Shown: one piece after another, positions 1 to 6,478 of the stretch
How positions within the stretch are numbered: the first letter of the stretch is position 1
How the letters are laid out: each line of letters begins with the position of its first letter
NCBI GenBank assembly: GCA_937893205.1
Contig: CALBJU010000270.1
Location: 1-9,179 of the forward strand
Reading direction: 5' to 3'
DNA from: an uncultured Bacteroidota bacterium
Lineage (GTDB): Bacteria; Bacteroidota; Rhodothermia; Rhodothermales; UBA10348
DNA: 9,179 nucleotides
Program-made: the position numbers and the translations under genes
Notes under the pieces: model-generated
Told to the model about the DNA's origin: nothing
Database searches by the model: none
What the model saw: only the letters and a program-made list of their open reading frames with translations

Positions 1-479
1 TGAACGTAATCTACTCGGGTACGGTAAGCGCAGCTACGGAAGCAGCTATCCTTGGCATACCAGCGATCGCGTTTTCACACTGCAAATGGTCAGGAGCTGA
101 TTTCGAGGCCTCAGGAAGGGTTGCAACCCAAATTGCGACACGTGTGCTGAAGGGGGGCCTTCCGAGTGGGATTTTGTTGAATGTGAATATTCCCGACCTT
201 CCCTATTCAGATATAAAGGGATGCATGATAACACGGCAAGCGCGCTCAATGTGGGAGGAGTCGTTCGCAGAACGGTTGGATCCGTTCAACAAGACCTACT
301 ACTGGCTCTCCGGCACGTTTATCAATCTTGATTCGGGAGAGAATACCGACCTGTGGGCTGTAGAAAACGGATGGGTGTCTGTCACTCCGATACAGCACGA
401 TTTAACGGCACACCAAACACTTGAGGGTCTTCGTGAGTGGAGTTGGGAGGACCTCGCAGCGGAATCTTCAACTAAATAG
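1..479 (+). CDS. surE: 5'/3'-nucleotidase SurE, C-terminal part (5' end outside window)
   Basis: SurE is a metal-dependent phosphatase that dephosphorylates nucleoside 5'/3'-monophosphates and acts in the cytoplasm in stationary-phase and nucleotide salvage metabolism. The reading frame is open from the first full codon at base 3 and ends in TAG at 477-479, giving 158 visible residues. The first visible residues, N-V-I-Y-S-G-T-V-S-A-A, followed by E-A-A-I-L-G-I-P-A-I-A-F-S, match the highly conserved SurE segment that follows the metal-binding Asn loop. The later L-L-N-V-N-I-P and the T-D-L-W-A-V-E-N-G-W-V-S-V-T-P-I stretch near the end are also typical of the family, where D-x-x-A-x-x-x-G-x-x-S-x-T-P is the usual pattern. 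The N-terminal Asp-Asp metal site and the start codon lie upstream of the window. The OsmC-like gene starts 9 bp after the stop, so the two are probably co-transcribed. Confidence 0.93.
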   Translation, partial: NVIYSGTVSAATEAAILGIPAIAFSHCKWSGADFEASGRVATQIATRVLKGGLPSGILLNVNIPDLPYSDIKGCMITRQARSMWEESFAERLDPFNKTYYWLSGTFINLDSGENTDLWAVENGWVSVTPIQHDLTAHQTLEGLREWSWEDLAAESSTK

Positions 480-488
480 ATTTTTCAA

Positions 489-947
489 ATGGGACTGGTC
501 TCAGTAAATCTGGTCAAGCAGGAAAACGACTTTCATTTTCGCGCTTTCAACTCCGATGGTCTCTCGATTGACATCGATGACGCAACGGCGTACGAGGACG
601 GAAAGGGGAACGGCGTGGGACCCATGCAACTTCTGGTTATGGCCATTGGTGGGTGTAGTGGAGTTGATGTTGTATCCATTCTCAAGAAAAGCCGTCAGCA
701 GATCACCTCATTTTCGATTGAAGTCAAGGGCCAAAAGCCGGACGGTGTATCTCCATCCATTTACGAACACATTCACGTGCACTTCAGTCTGACGGGGACG
801 CTGGAAGTAGGAAAGGTCAGGCGGGCAATTGCTCTGAGCTTGGGGAAGTACTGCTCGGTGGCTCGAACACTGGAGAAAACGGCTTCAATTGAGTACACGT
901 TCTCCGTAAACGGTATAGCGTGCGACCCAGAAGTACTCACGCCCTGA
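489..947 (+). CDS. OsmC family (peroxiredoxin-like) protein
   Basis: This 152-residue protein has the length and layout of the OsmC/Ohr superfamily. These are small cytoplasmic thiol proteins that reduce organic hydroperoxides or act on other electrophilic thiol substrates. The signature segment G-P-M-Q-L-L-V-M-A-I-G-G-C-S-G-V-D-V (residues 44-61) carries the first reactive cysteine, C56. The second, C122, sits in K-Y-C-S-V-A-R-T-L (120-128). Both redox cysteines are therefore present, which argues for an active enzyme. An additional cysteine, C145, lies near the C-terminus. The ATG at 489 is the only reasonable start and lies 9 bp after the surE stop without a Shine-Dalgarno sequence, as is common in Bacteroidota. 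The sequence resembles the general OsmC/YhfA-like branch more than Ohr, but I cannot assign the subfamily or substrate. The gene converges on the minus-strand pair that follows. Confidence 0.9.
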   Translation: MGLVSVNLVKQENDFHFRAFNSDGLSIDIDDATAYEDGKGNGVGPMQLLVMAIGGCSGVDVVSILKKSRQQITSFSIEVKGQKPDGVSPSIYEHIHVHFSLTGTLEVGKVRRAIALSLGKYCSVARTLEKTASIEYTFSVNGIACDPEVLTP

Positions 948-975
948 ATGGCTGGGATCTGTTACGTCGATCCTA

Positions 976-1278
976 TCAGGCTGCTTTTCTGATCTGAACC
1001 AATCGCAGGGGCCCGTACTTCGATTCTGAGCTTGGAAGGTGCTTCACTACGAGGACCCCACGCGCCTCCAGCTCCATCTCCAGAAGTGCTTGGACGATCA
1101 AACGATTTGCGTTATTGATCGGCAGGACGACTTTGATAATGACGGTGGTTTCACTGGAACTGGAGTCCAGGAACTCAATGTGATTATTCTTGATGGATTC
1201 GCTCGGAGCCATGTCGCCCAGAAGGTTGGATACGCAATCCCGCACAAGGCGGAGATCGGAAGCTCGAGAAATGGTCAC
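976..1278 (-). CDS. Small hypothetical protein downstream of folD
   Basis: I do not recognise this 100-codon ORF. It starts with GTG at 1278 and stops with TGA at 978-976, beginning 29 bp after the folD stop on the same strand, so it is probably read from the folD transcript. Evidence for coding is indirect. Codon choice resembles that of the neighbours (many CTG, GTC, ATC, GAG). The predicted protein alternates hydrophobic and charged stretches as a soluble alpha/beta protein would, for example T-T-V-I-I-K-V-V-L-P (residues 45-54) followed by a probable helix around 59-73 rich in L, E and A. It has no signal peptide and no membrane segment. The frame stays open upstream into folD but offers no ATG there. 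M23 would be a shorter alternative start. The opposite strand also has a 90-codon open frame over this stretch, which reads less like a protein. Moderate confidence that it is real. Confidence 0.5.
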   Translation of the reverse strand: MTISRASDLRLVRDCVSNLLGDMAPSESIKNNHIEFLDSSSSETTVIIKVVLPINNANRLIVQALLEMELEARGVLVVKHLPSSESKYGPLRLVQIRKAA

Positions 1279-1307
1279 TTCCGTATTGTACAGCGCGACC
1301 GCTCGTT

Positions 1308-2174
1308 CTAGTTCGTCGCAGCCTTGAAAGTGTTCTGCAGGAGAACCGCAATTGTCATGGGCCCAACGCCGCCGGGAACGGGTGTGATGTGGCTGGCTTT
1401 TTTGGAGACTGCGTCGAAGTCCACATCCCCGACCAGGCGATATCCGCGTTCCCTGGTGCTATCGTCGACGCGGTTTATTCCAACATCTATTACCACAACC
1501 CCATCCTTGACCATATCCTCGGTCACAAAATTAGCTCGTCCGATCGCTGCGACCAGAATATCCGCTTGTTTGGTGATTTCCGAAAGATTTTGGGTTCTGC
1601 TGTGGCATACGGTGACTGTTGCATCGACACCCTTCCTGAGCATCAGGTTCGCGAGTGGCTTTCCGACGATGTTTGATCTACCGACGATTACGCAGTGCTT
1701 TCCAGTGGTTTCGATCCCAGAACGGACGAGAAGCTCGATAATTCCTGCTGGGGTGGCAGGAGCGAAGCCATCGATGCCGATAACCAGGTTTCCGACGCTC
1801 TCGGGGTGGAAACAATCGACATCTTTAGCAGGATTGAGCACACCAATCACTTTTCGTTCATCGATGTGATCGGGCAGGGGAAGTTGAATAAGAATTCCGT
1901 CTACTCCGTCATCCTGGTTAAGCCTGTCTACGATCTCCTGGAGGTCCTTTTCGCTTATAGATGCATCGTACGTGAGGGTATCGCTCTCGATTCCTACCTC
2001 TGCGGCGGCCTTGGCCTTGCCCCTTACATAAGACGCGGATGCTGGATTTTCACCGACGAGAACGACGGCCAGGTAAGGAGCCCGATGACCAGCCGCAACC
2101 CAGTCAGAAACCGCTTCTTTCACCTCCAGGCGAATTGCTGCAGATATTGCTTTTCCGTCTATGATTTGAGCCAT
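1308..2174 (-). CDS. folD: Bifunctional methylenetetrahydrofolate dehydrogenase/cyclohydrolase FolD
   Basis: FolD oxidises 5,10-methylene-tetrahydrofolate to 5,10-methenyl-tetrahydrofolate with NADP+ (or NAD+) and hydrolyses it to 10-formyl-tetrahydrofolate. This cytosolic step supplies one-carbon units for purines and formyl-Met-tRNA. With the ATG at 2174 the product is 288 residues, the usual family length. The frame is open to a TTG at 2210, but M-A-Q-I-I-D-G-K is the typical FolD N-terminus, so the ATG is preferred. Key elements are S-Y-V-R-G-K with Y49 and catalytic K53, I-L-I-Q-L-P-L-P with Q97, K-D-V-D (117-120), the Rossmann loop G-R-S-N-I-V-G-K-P (165-173) and the C-terminal P-V-P-G-G-V-G-P-M-T (265-274). 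All catalytic residues are present. One oddity is Cys121 right after K-D-V-D, where most FolDs carry Gly. A small unknown ORF follows 29 bp downstream. Confidence 0.97.
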   Translation of the reverse strand: MAQIIDGKAISAAIRLEVKEAVSDWVAAGHRAPYLAVVLVGENPASASYVRGKAKAAAEVGIESDTLTYDASISEKDLQEIVDRLNQDDGVDGILIQLPLPDHIDERKVIGVLNPAKDVDCFHPESVGNLVIGIDGFAPATPAGIIELLVRSGIETTGKHCVIVGRSNIVGKPLANLMLRKGVDATVTVCHSRTQNLSEITKQADILVAAIGRANFVTEDMVKDGVVVIDVGINRVDDSTRERGYRLVGDVDFDAVSKKASHITPVPGGVGPMTIAVLLQNTFKAATN

Positions 2175-2360
2175 TTTTAAGGACTTATGTGAAATGAGGG
2201 GAGACTTCAAGCTAAGGTGCGGAACTGAAAAGATTGACCGGGCGCGGCATCCTGTCGATCAACTTTGGATGAATGAATCATCGCAAGCTAAAGAGCGTGC
2301 ATAAGGCCGGGCCGGTACTAGAAATGATTCGTGAGCTTCATGTAAAGGTCGGCGTGGGGG

Positions 2361-2391
2361 TTGATGCGGGCAGTCAGTCGGCGTATTTTTG
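2361..2391 (+). promoter_or_regulatory. Probable Bacteroidota-type promoter of tRNA-Gly
   Basis: The element TATTTTTG at 2384-2391 fits the Bacteroidota -7 consensus TAnnTTTG exactly. TTG at 2361-2363 stands 20 bp upstream of it, at the position expected for the -33 TTTG/TTG element. Transcription would begin a few bases before the tRNA, whose first base is 2404. The assignment rests on consensus match and position only. The same T-rich element could also serve as a loose -10 box of another sigma factor. Confidence 0.5.
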
Positions 2392-2403
2392 CTGGCTCTT
2401 AAC

Positions 2404-2475
2404 GCGGGTGTAGCTCAGTGGTAGAGCATCACGTTGCCAACGTGAGGGTCGTGAGTTCGAATCTCATCACCCGCT
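2404..2475 (+). tRNA. tRNA-Gly (anticodon GCC)
   Basis: The sequence folds into a full cloverleaf. The acceptor stem is GCGGGTG (2404-2410) paired with CACCCGC (2468-2474), with discriminator T at 2475. The D-arm is GCTC/GAGC, and the anticodon stem TCACG/CGTGA encloses the 7-base loop TTGCCAA, giving anticodon GCC, which reads GGC/GGT glycine codons. The T-arm is GTGAG-TTCGAAT-CTCAT with the standard TTCGA loop and one G-U pair. The 3' CCA is not encoded (the next bases are CAA), so it must be added by the CCA-adding enzyme. A probable promoter lies just upstream and a strong hairpin terminator 15 bp downstream, so it looks like a single-gene transcription unit. Confidence 0.97.
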
Positions 2476-2489
2476 CAAGAATGAACGCC

Positions 2490-2527
2490 AAGAAAGGGCG
2501 CCGGCCATCGGGCCGGCGCCCTTTCTT
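2490..2527. terminator. Bidirectional hairpin terminator between tRNA-Gly and the minus-strand operon
   Basis: A perfect 17-bp inverted repeat (left arm 2490-2506, right arm 2511-2527) encloses the tetraloop ATCG. The stem core GGGCGCCGGCC is extremely GC-rich, and each strand ends its 3' arm in CTTTCTT, so the structure can act as a Rho-independent terminator in both directions. On the + strand it ends the tRNA transcript. On the - strand its arm overlaps the last two bases read of the TAA stop (2528-2526) of the EEP-family gene, ending the long minus-strand operon. The T-run lies partly inside the stem rather than after it, so termination strength is not certain. Confidence 0.85.
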
Positions 2528-3359
2528 ATTTCCGCTCGATCTGGACCACTACCGGAAGGTGATCTGAGGGATATCTTCCGTTCCGCAGAGGTGAGAGCAC
2601 CTGGTAGTCAAGAACTCGGTATCCGCTGGTCAAAAACACGTAATCAATCCTCCTGGATACCTGAGCTGCTGGATCAAACGTCCTGAAGGTGCCAAGCGCG
2701 GCCATTTCGGCCAAAATGGCGGCGTCGCTAAGTCCATGAGTGACGGTCAGCGAGGTGTATGCTGGCGTAGTGCTTTCGATATTGAAGTCCCCCAGAACGA
2801 TTGAGGGATTTATGGACCATCCTCCGATGAGGTCCGCGCTTTTTTCTCTGGCCTCTTCACCTCTATGATCGAAGTGGGTGTTGATCACACGAATGGTGTC
2901 TGCAGATATGCGGTCTACGAATGACGCGATGGTAGCAATTCTGGGTAATGCTGCATCCCAGCCCGAAATTCCAACAGAATCAGGAAATTCTGATAGCCAC
3001 TTGGTGTGCCAGTCAAGTAGTTCCAAACGATCGGGATCGTACAGGATAGGGGAGTACTCCCCGCCTGAAAGACCGTCCGTTCTTCCGACGCCTATCCACC
3101 GAAAGGGCGAGTCATCGTTGACTAAGTCATTGATCTGATGCTTGAGAGCCTCCTGCAGTCCAACAACGTGTGCGCCCGAGCTGTTTACGATGGAAGTCAC
3201 CCATTCACTGCGACTTTCCCATGCATCGACGCCATCGTTCGGATTGTCATACCGGATGTTAAAAGTCATCACGGATAGCGGCTGTTCGGTGCTCTCGGTA
3301 ACACATCCTCCCGAAGCCATTGCGGCGATCAGGACCATCCAGTTGCAGTATTCCTTCAT
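2526..3359 (-). CDS. Endonuclease/exonuclease/phosphatase family protein, putative lipoprotein
   Basis: This protein of 277 residues belongs to the EEP superfamily (DNase I/APE1/sphingomyelinase fold), metal-dependent hydrolases of phosphodiesters or phosphomonoesters. Visible active-site elements in order are T-F-N-I-R with N34, G-L-Q-E with the metal ligand E70, N-T-H-F-D with H162 and D164, L-G-D-F-N with D191 and N193, R-I-D-Y-V-F with D239, and Y-P-S-D-H-L-P-V with D266 and the catalytic H267. All key residues are present. The N-terminus has a short hydrophobic stretch ending in A-S-G-G-C (Cys19), which looks like a lipobox with an atypical -3 residue, so export and lipidation are likely but not certain. 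The ATG at 3359 is preferred over the preceding TTG because AAGGTG lies 8 bp upstream, overlapping the flippase stop. It is the last gene of the operon. The substrate is unknown: nucleic acid, phospholipid or a sugar phosphate are all possible. Confidence 0.9.
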   Translation of the reverse strand: MKEYCNWMVLIAAMASGGCVTESTEQPLSVMTFNIRYDNPNDGVDAWESRSEWVTSIVNSSGAHVVGLQEALKHQINDLVNDDSPFRWIGVGRTDGLSGGEYSPILYDPDRLELLDWHTKWLSEFPDSVGISGWDAALPRIATIASFVDRISADTIRVINTHFDHRGEEAREKSADLIGGWSINPSIVLGDFNIESTTPAYTSLTVTHGLSDAAILAEMAALGTFRTFDPAAQVSRRIDYVFLTSGYRVLDYQVLSPLRNGRYPSDHLPVVVQIERK

Positions 3360-3371
3360 CAAAGCAGCACC

Positions 3372-4814
3372 TTAAATCAATTTCTCTGATCTGAGCACGT
3401 AAAGTGCGAAACCGGCGCCCCCGATAACCGCTGTTATCAGGGTCATCAGCGGATTATCGAATCTTGTTACATACGCGGCAGCCGCGAGCGCGGGCAGCGC
3501 GGGAAGGAAATACGTCCAGTATGGAATGAGTACTGCTCCCAGCTTGGCCCCTGTGAGTCGGAGTAGAAGTACTATCTGGCCGAAGCGCACGAATGCGCCG
3601 GCAATTCCCAAATAAAGTAAAAGAGCCTCAATGCCTCCTATGCGAGCTCCGAGAAGAATCGCACCCAGAATCGTGATGAACATCAGGGACGCTACGACCA
3701 ATTCCAGTCGCTGACGCTCGAGGACATCGAAGAGGCGGGTCATCGGCGAGGCCACAATTGAAAACATGATCCAGGGGGCAACATATCTGAGATATTCTGC
3801 GGATGGACGCCAGTCCTCACCGAACAAAACTTCAAAAATATCTGGCCCCGCGACCATGACTATCCCTGTTGGGAAGAGAGCGAGCAAAACGAGTCTCGAG
3901 TGTACATTTGCCGAAAGCACAGAGAGCGTTCCCGCGCGGTGTGCTTCGACCGCGCGAACGAAGAAGACTTGCGCAACGGCCATCGCAATCAAGCTCAGGG
4001 GGAGGAAAAGAAGATTGAAGCCCCGGGAAAACTGACCGGCGGTACTCCAATCAAAAAATTCAGGAATCAGCAGTATGGGAAGACGCGTAACGAGAGCACT
4101 CAAAAGCGCTGCTGGTGTTGTAAAAAGGGGGAATTTTCGATATCGACTGGCGACATAGCGGAATTCTTTGAAGGTTGGGCGGCCTTCGAATGATTGCCTG
4201 AGCGTTGTCACGATCCGCTTAGAGATGAAAACTGCCGAGAGACCAAATCCGACGACATAGCCCCAGAGAAGTCCCCCCGGACCGGGTCCAACGACTCCGG
4301 CGGCAATGCGAACACTCACCATCGAACTGGTTTGTACAACCTGTGCTGCGGAGATGCGACCGAATGACTCCTGCCGGGCCAGCCACAGTTCACTGATCTT
4401 GGCAAGGCGATTTCCGAATAAGGCCAGCGGCAGAATCAGCGCCCATCGTCCAACTTCCTTTTCCTCAAAAAATACTATTGCAGTATCGGAAAAAGAAAGT
4501 ATTGCCAGCATTATGACCGTCGTTGCCATCACCGCGACAATCGATAGCAGATAGGTATGAGCCGACTGCCGCCTGTTTTCCGGCAGCATCAGAGCGTCCT
4601 CATATCGCAACGATGCGATGGGAGCGAGAATGCTGACCCACGAAACGATATAGTCGGCAATCCCCCAGAACTCATCTGAATACAGGCGCAACAGGACGAT
4701 GTTGGCCAGGTACGCGATGACGAGAACAATCCCGGTACCGGACAGCAATTTCAGCACGGGAGCTCTGAAGGAAGAGTCCTCAAAAAGGGAAAGTATTCGT
4801 GCTTTGATGCTCAC
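3372..4814 (-). CDS. Polysaccharide/lipid-linked oligosaccharide flippase (Wzx-like, MATE/MOP superfamily)
   Basis: The product is a polytopic membrane protein of about 480 residues with roughly 12-14 hydrophobic helices, the normal size for O-antigen/exopolysaccharide flippases that move undecaprenyl-linked glycans across the inner membrane. Family-like segments are E-D-A-L-M-L-P (72-78), Q-F-S-R-G-F-N-L-L-F-L-P-L-S-L-I (261-276) followed by A-Q-V-F-F, and L-F-G-E-D-W-R-P-S-A-E-Y (329-341) followed by A-P-W-I-M-F. These match lipopolysaccharide-biosynthesis proteins of the Polysacc_synt type. I chose the GTG at 4814, 14 bp after the upstream gene's stop, since the chain from there (V-S-I-K-A-R-I-L-S-L-F-E-D) resembles family N-termini. 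A GTG at 4883 would add 23 residues and overlap the upstream gene by 55 bp. No glycosyltransferase of the usual GT-A/GT-B kind is adjacent, so the glycan it carries cannot be inferred. Confidence 0.9.
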   Translation of the reverse strand: MSIKARILSLFEDSSFRAPVLKLLSGTGIVLVIAYLANIVLLRLYSDEFWGIADYIVSWVSILAPIASLRYEDALMLPENRRQSAHTYLLSIVAVMATTVIMLAILSFSDTAIVFFEEKEVGRWALILPLALFGNRLAKISELWLARQESFGRISAAQVVQTSSMVSVRIAAGVVGPGPGGLLWGYVVGFGLSAVFISKRIVTTLRQSFEGRPTFKEFRYVASRYRKFPLFTTPAALLSALVTRLPILLIPEFFDWSTAGQFSRGFNLLFLPLSLIAMAVAQVFFVRAVEAHRAGTLSVLSANVHSRLVLLALFPTGIVMVAGPDIFEVLFGEDWRPSAEYLRYVAPWIMFSIVASPMTRLFDVLERQRLELVVASLMFITILGAILLGARIGGIEALLLYLGIAGAFVRFGQIVLLLRLTGAKLGAVLIPYWTYFLPALPALAAAAYVTRFDNPLMTLITAVIGGAGFALYVLRSEKLI

Positions 4815-4828
4815 TTGGGAGATGTTGG

Positions 4829-6478
4829 TTACGGGGTGAGCAGAATACGGCCAGCCCAGTAGACACACCAACTGGATGAGCACCAGGCCGGATCAATGAT
4901 GCTCCAACCGTCTGGTTGATCGGTTCGCTCCCTGACAATAAAATCGATCTCCTCTTTCTCCAGAATATCCTTCCAACCTCCGGGGCTGTGTTCAGCATAC
5001 GCTTCATCCAGTCGAGCCTGCAGAGCGACACCGCCGGGTCTGAGATCGTTCACGGGAGCAATGGTCACAAGCCGTCGTAGCCACTCCTCTGACGCGCTGA
5101 CCTCGTACGGATAGGACTTGAACGAAACGTACTGGGCCCGCCGTGAACCCACCTGGAAGCCAGACATCGAAGGGGGAATTGCAAAGACCGCATCTTGCTG
5201 CGTGTTTGACTGAATCCAATCGTACAGCTCATTTTTCGACGCATCGGAAGGAAAAATTCTGTTCTTCAGCGTGTCAGATTGCGTCGCGCCGATGACTACA
5301 AGAAGAGCAACCAGACCAGCGGCCATAGGAAAAGATGATTTACAGATCTCCTTGGTGATCCGTCGCCCGATTCTGAGCGGAATCAACCCAGATACCACAC
5401 CGCTCAACGCGATCACGACCATAATTCGCAGCAGGACGCTCAAATTGAACGGCTGCAGTCGCGTCACTCCGAGAACCGGCCAGATTGCGGTCATGGCGTA
5501 GGCGCATAGCAGAACGAAGAGGAGAAGAATGCTTGTCGTGAGCAGAAATCTTCTGGCCCGACCATCCTGATGGCTCCAAAACCTTCTGCTGGCTACCAAC
5601 GGCAGTCTTTCAGTCCACAGGATTACAAATCCAAGAACGGATATGATCGCCAGTTTGATGAAAGAGGAGACCGTAAACGCGCTTGGAAGGTAGTGGTGAG
5701 GTGCCCGAAGCTGGGTCAGAGTGAACTCTGCACTGAAACGGGTAGAATTCTCTGGTTCATAGCTTTCCCAACCGGCTAGCACGACAATCAAGGGCGTTGC
5801 TACGATGAGGAAAGGTAGAAGAAAGCCGGTTAGCGCGCGCTTTCGGGGCGCTTCGGTGAAAAAGATCGAGACGGCGATCACGGCTCCTACTTGAAGGCCA
5901 ACCAGAGGATGAATAAGCATCGCCGCTCCCGAAAGCGCTCCAGCCATCAAATATCGCTTGTGTAAGACTCTTTCGAAGCTCCAGAGTGCGAGGGCCCACG
6001 ACATGCTCGAAGGAACCAGCATAGAATGAAACAGATCATTTCCACCAGGATTCCATCGCGAGGTGAGAAGCACTACCATGAAAATGGCCAGTCCGGCGGT
6101 CAGTCTGTTGCGGTACAGCTTGTTCGCAATGCGGAATATCGCCGTAGAAACAGCAGCGAACGTCGAAAAATGGAGGATGGTGACAATAGCCTTCAAGGGA
6201 ACAGCCAAACTGAGCAAATAGAGAGCTCTCGAAAAAATGGTGCGCACCCCAAACGATGAGGCCTGCTCCATGACAAACCAGTCGCGAGCGAACAGCTCGG
6301 CGTCCTGCCAGTGCATGATGAGAGGTAGAAACTCGTCCTGATCGCTGAATCCGAAACCGTAACCAAAACGAAGCAGATAGGCGGAAAAGATCAAGAGGAC
6401 AAATCCGCAGGAAGCCCATTTGTCGTAGTGTCGATCCGGAATGTCGATCCGCGTTGGCTCAAACATCTGAGGTGTCAC
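4829..6478 (-). CDS. Polytopic membrane protein, GT-C/DUF6798-like
   Basis: This 549-residue protein has about ten hydrophobic helices between residues 24 and 400 and a soluble C-terminal domain of about 140 residues. Right after the first helix comes F-S-D-Q-D-E-F-L-P (44-52), an acidic motif in the position where GT-C glycosyltransferases (PMT/ArnT-like, using polyprenyl-phosphate sugars) carry their catalytic acid. An H-P pair follows at 190-191. The tail contains N-E-L-Y-D-W-I-Q-S-N-T (416-426) and A-I-P-P-S-M-S-G-F (433-441), a pattern I associate with the DUF6798-type family of uncharacterised membrane proteins. A W-C-x3-W-C motif at 532-538 is unusual. The GTG start at 6478 overlaps the stop of the acyltransferase gene as GTGA, favouring it over the ATG four codons later. 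By position before a flippase it may act on an envelope glycan. The enzymatic role is inference. Confidence 0.75.
   Translation of the reverse strand: MTPQMFEPTRIDIPDRHYDKWASCGFVLLIFSAYLLRFGYGFGFSDQDEFLPLIMHWQDAELFARDWFVMEQASSFGVRTIFSRALYLLSLAVPLKAIVTILHFSTFAAVSTAIFRIANKLYRNRLTAGLAIFMVVLLTSRWNPGGNDLFHSMLVPSSMSWALALWSFERVLHKRYLMAGALSGAAMLIHPLVGLQVGAVIAVSIFFTEAPRKRALTGFLLPFLIVATPLIVVLAGWESYEPENSTRFSAEFTLTQLRAPHHYLPSAFTVSSFIKLAIISVLGFVILWTERLPLVASRRFWSHQDGRARRFLLTTSILLLFVLLCAYAMTAIWPVLGVTRLQPFNLSVLLRIMVVIALSGVVSGLIPLRIGRRITKEICKSSFPMAAGLVALLVVIGATQSDTLKNRIFPSDASKNELYDWIQSNTQQDAVFAIPPSMSGFQVGSRRAQYVSFKSYPYEVSASEEWLRRLVTIAPVNDLRPGGVALQARLDEAYAEHSPGGWKDILEKEEIDFIVRERTDQPDGWSIIDPAWCSSSWCVYWAGRILLTP

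Noticed and set aside
1039..1311. 90-codon plus-strand frame opposite the small ORF after folD
   Set aside because: Less protein-like composition, overlaps the folD stop, and has no link to the osmC transcript; kept only as an alternative reading in the finding on this region.
1526..1533. Minus-strand TAATTTTG resembling a -7 promoter element inside folD
   Set aside because: No TTG/TTTG at the expected distance, and about 250 bp from the next gene start.
1324..1869. 181-codon plus-strand open frame opposite folD
   Set aside because: Antisense to a certain folD gene, with the skewed Ser/Thr/Pro/Arg composition of a shadow frame.
2269..2283. Imperfect palindrome GATGA-N5-TCATC upstream of the tRNA
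   Set aside because: Five-base arms only; expected by chance in a spacer of this length.
2273..2413. 46-codon plus-strand ORF between folD and tRNA-Gly, starting M-N-H-R-K-L-K
   Set aside because: It runs through the tRNA promoter and ends inside the tRNA gene, lies directly after an in-frame stop, and has no ribosome-binding site; probably chance, though the first half reads somewhat protein-like.
6036..6419. 127-codon minus-strand frame inside the large membrane-protein gene
   Set aside because: Overlaps in another frame a gene whose hydrophobic pattern is clear; composition rich in Arg, Cys and His.
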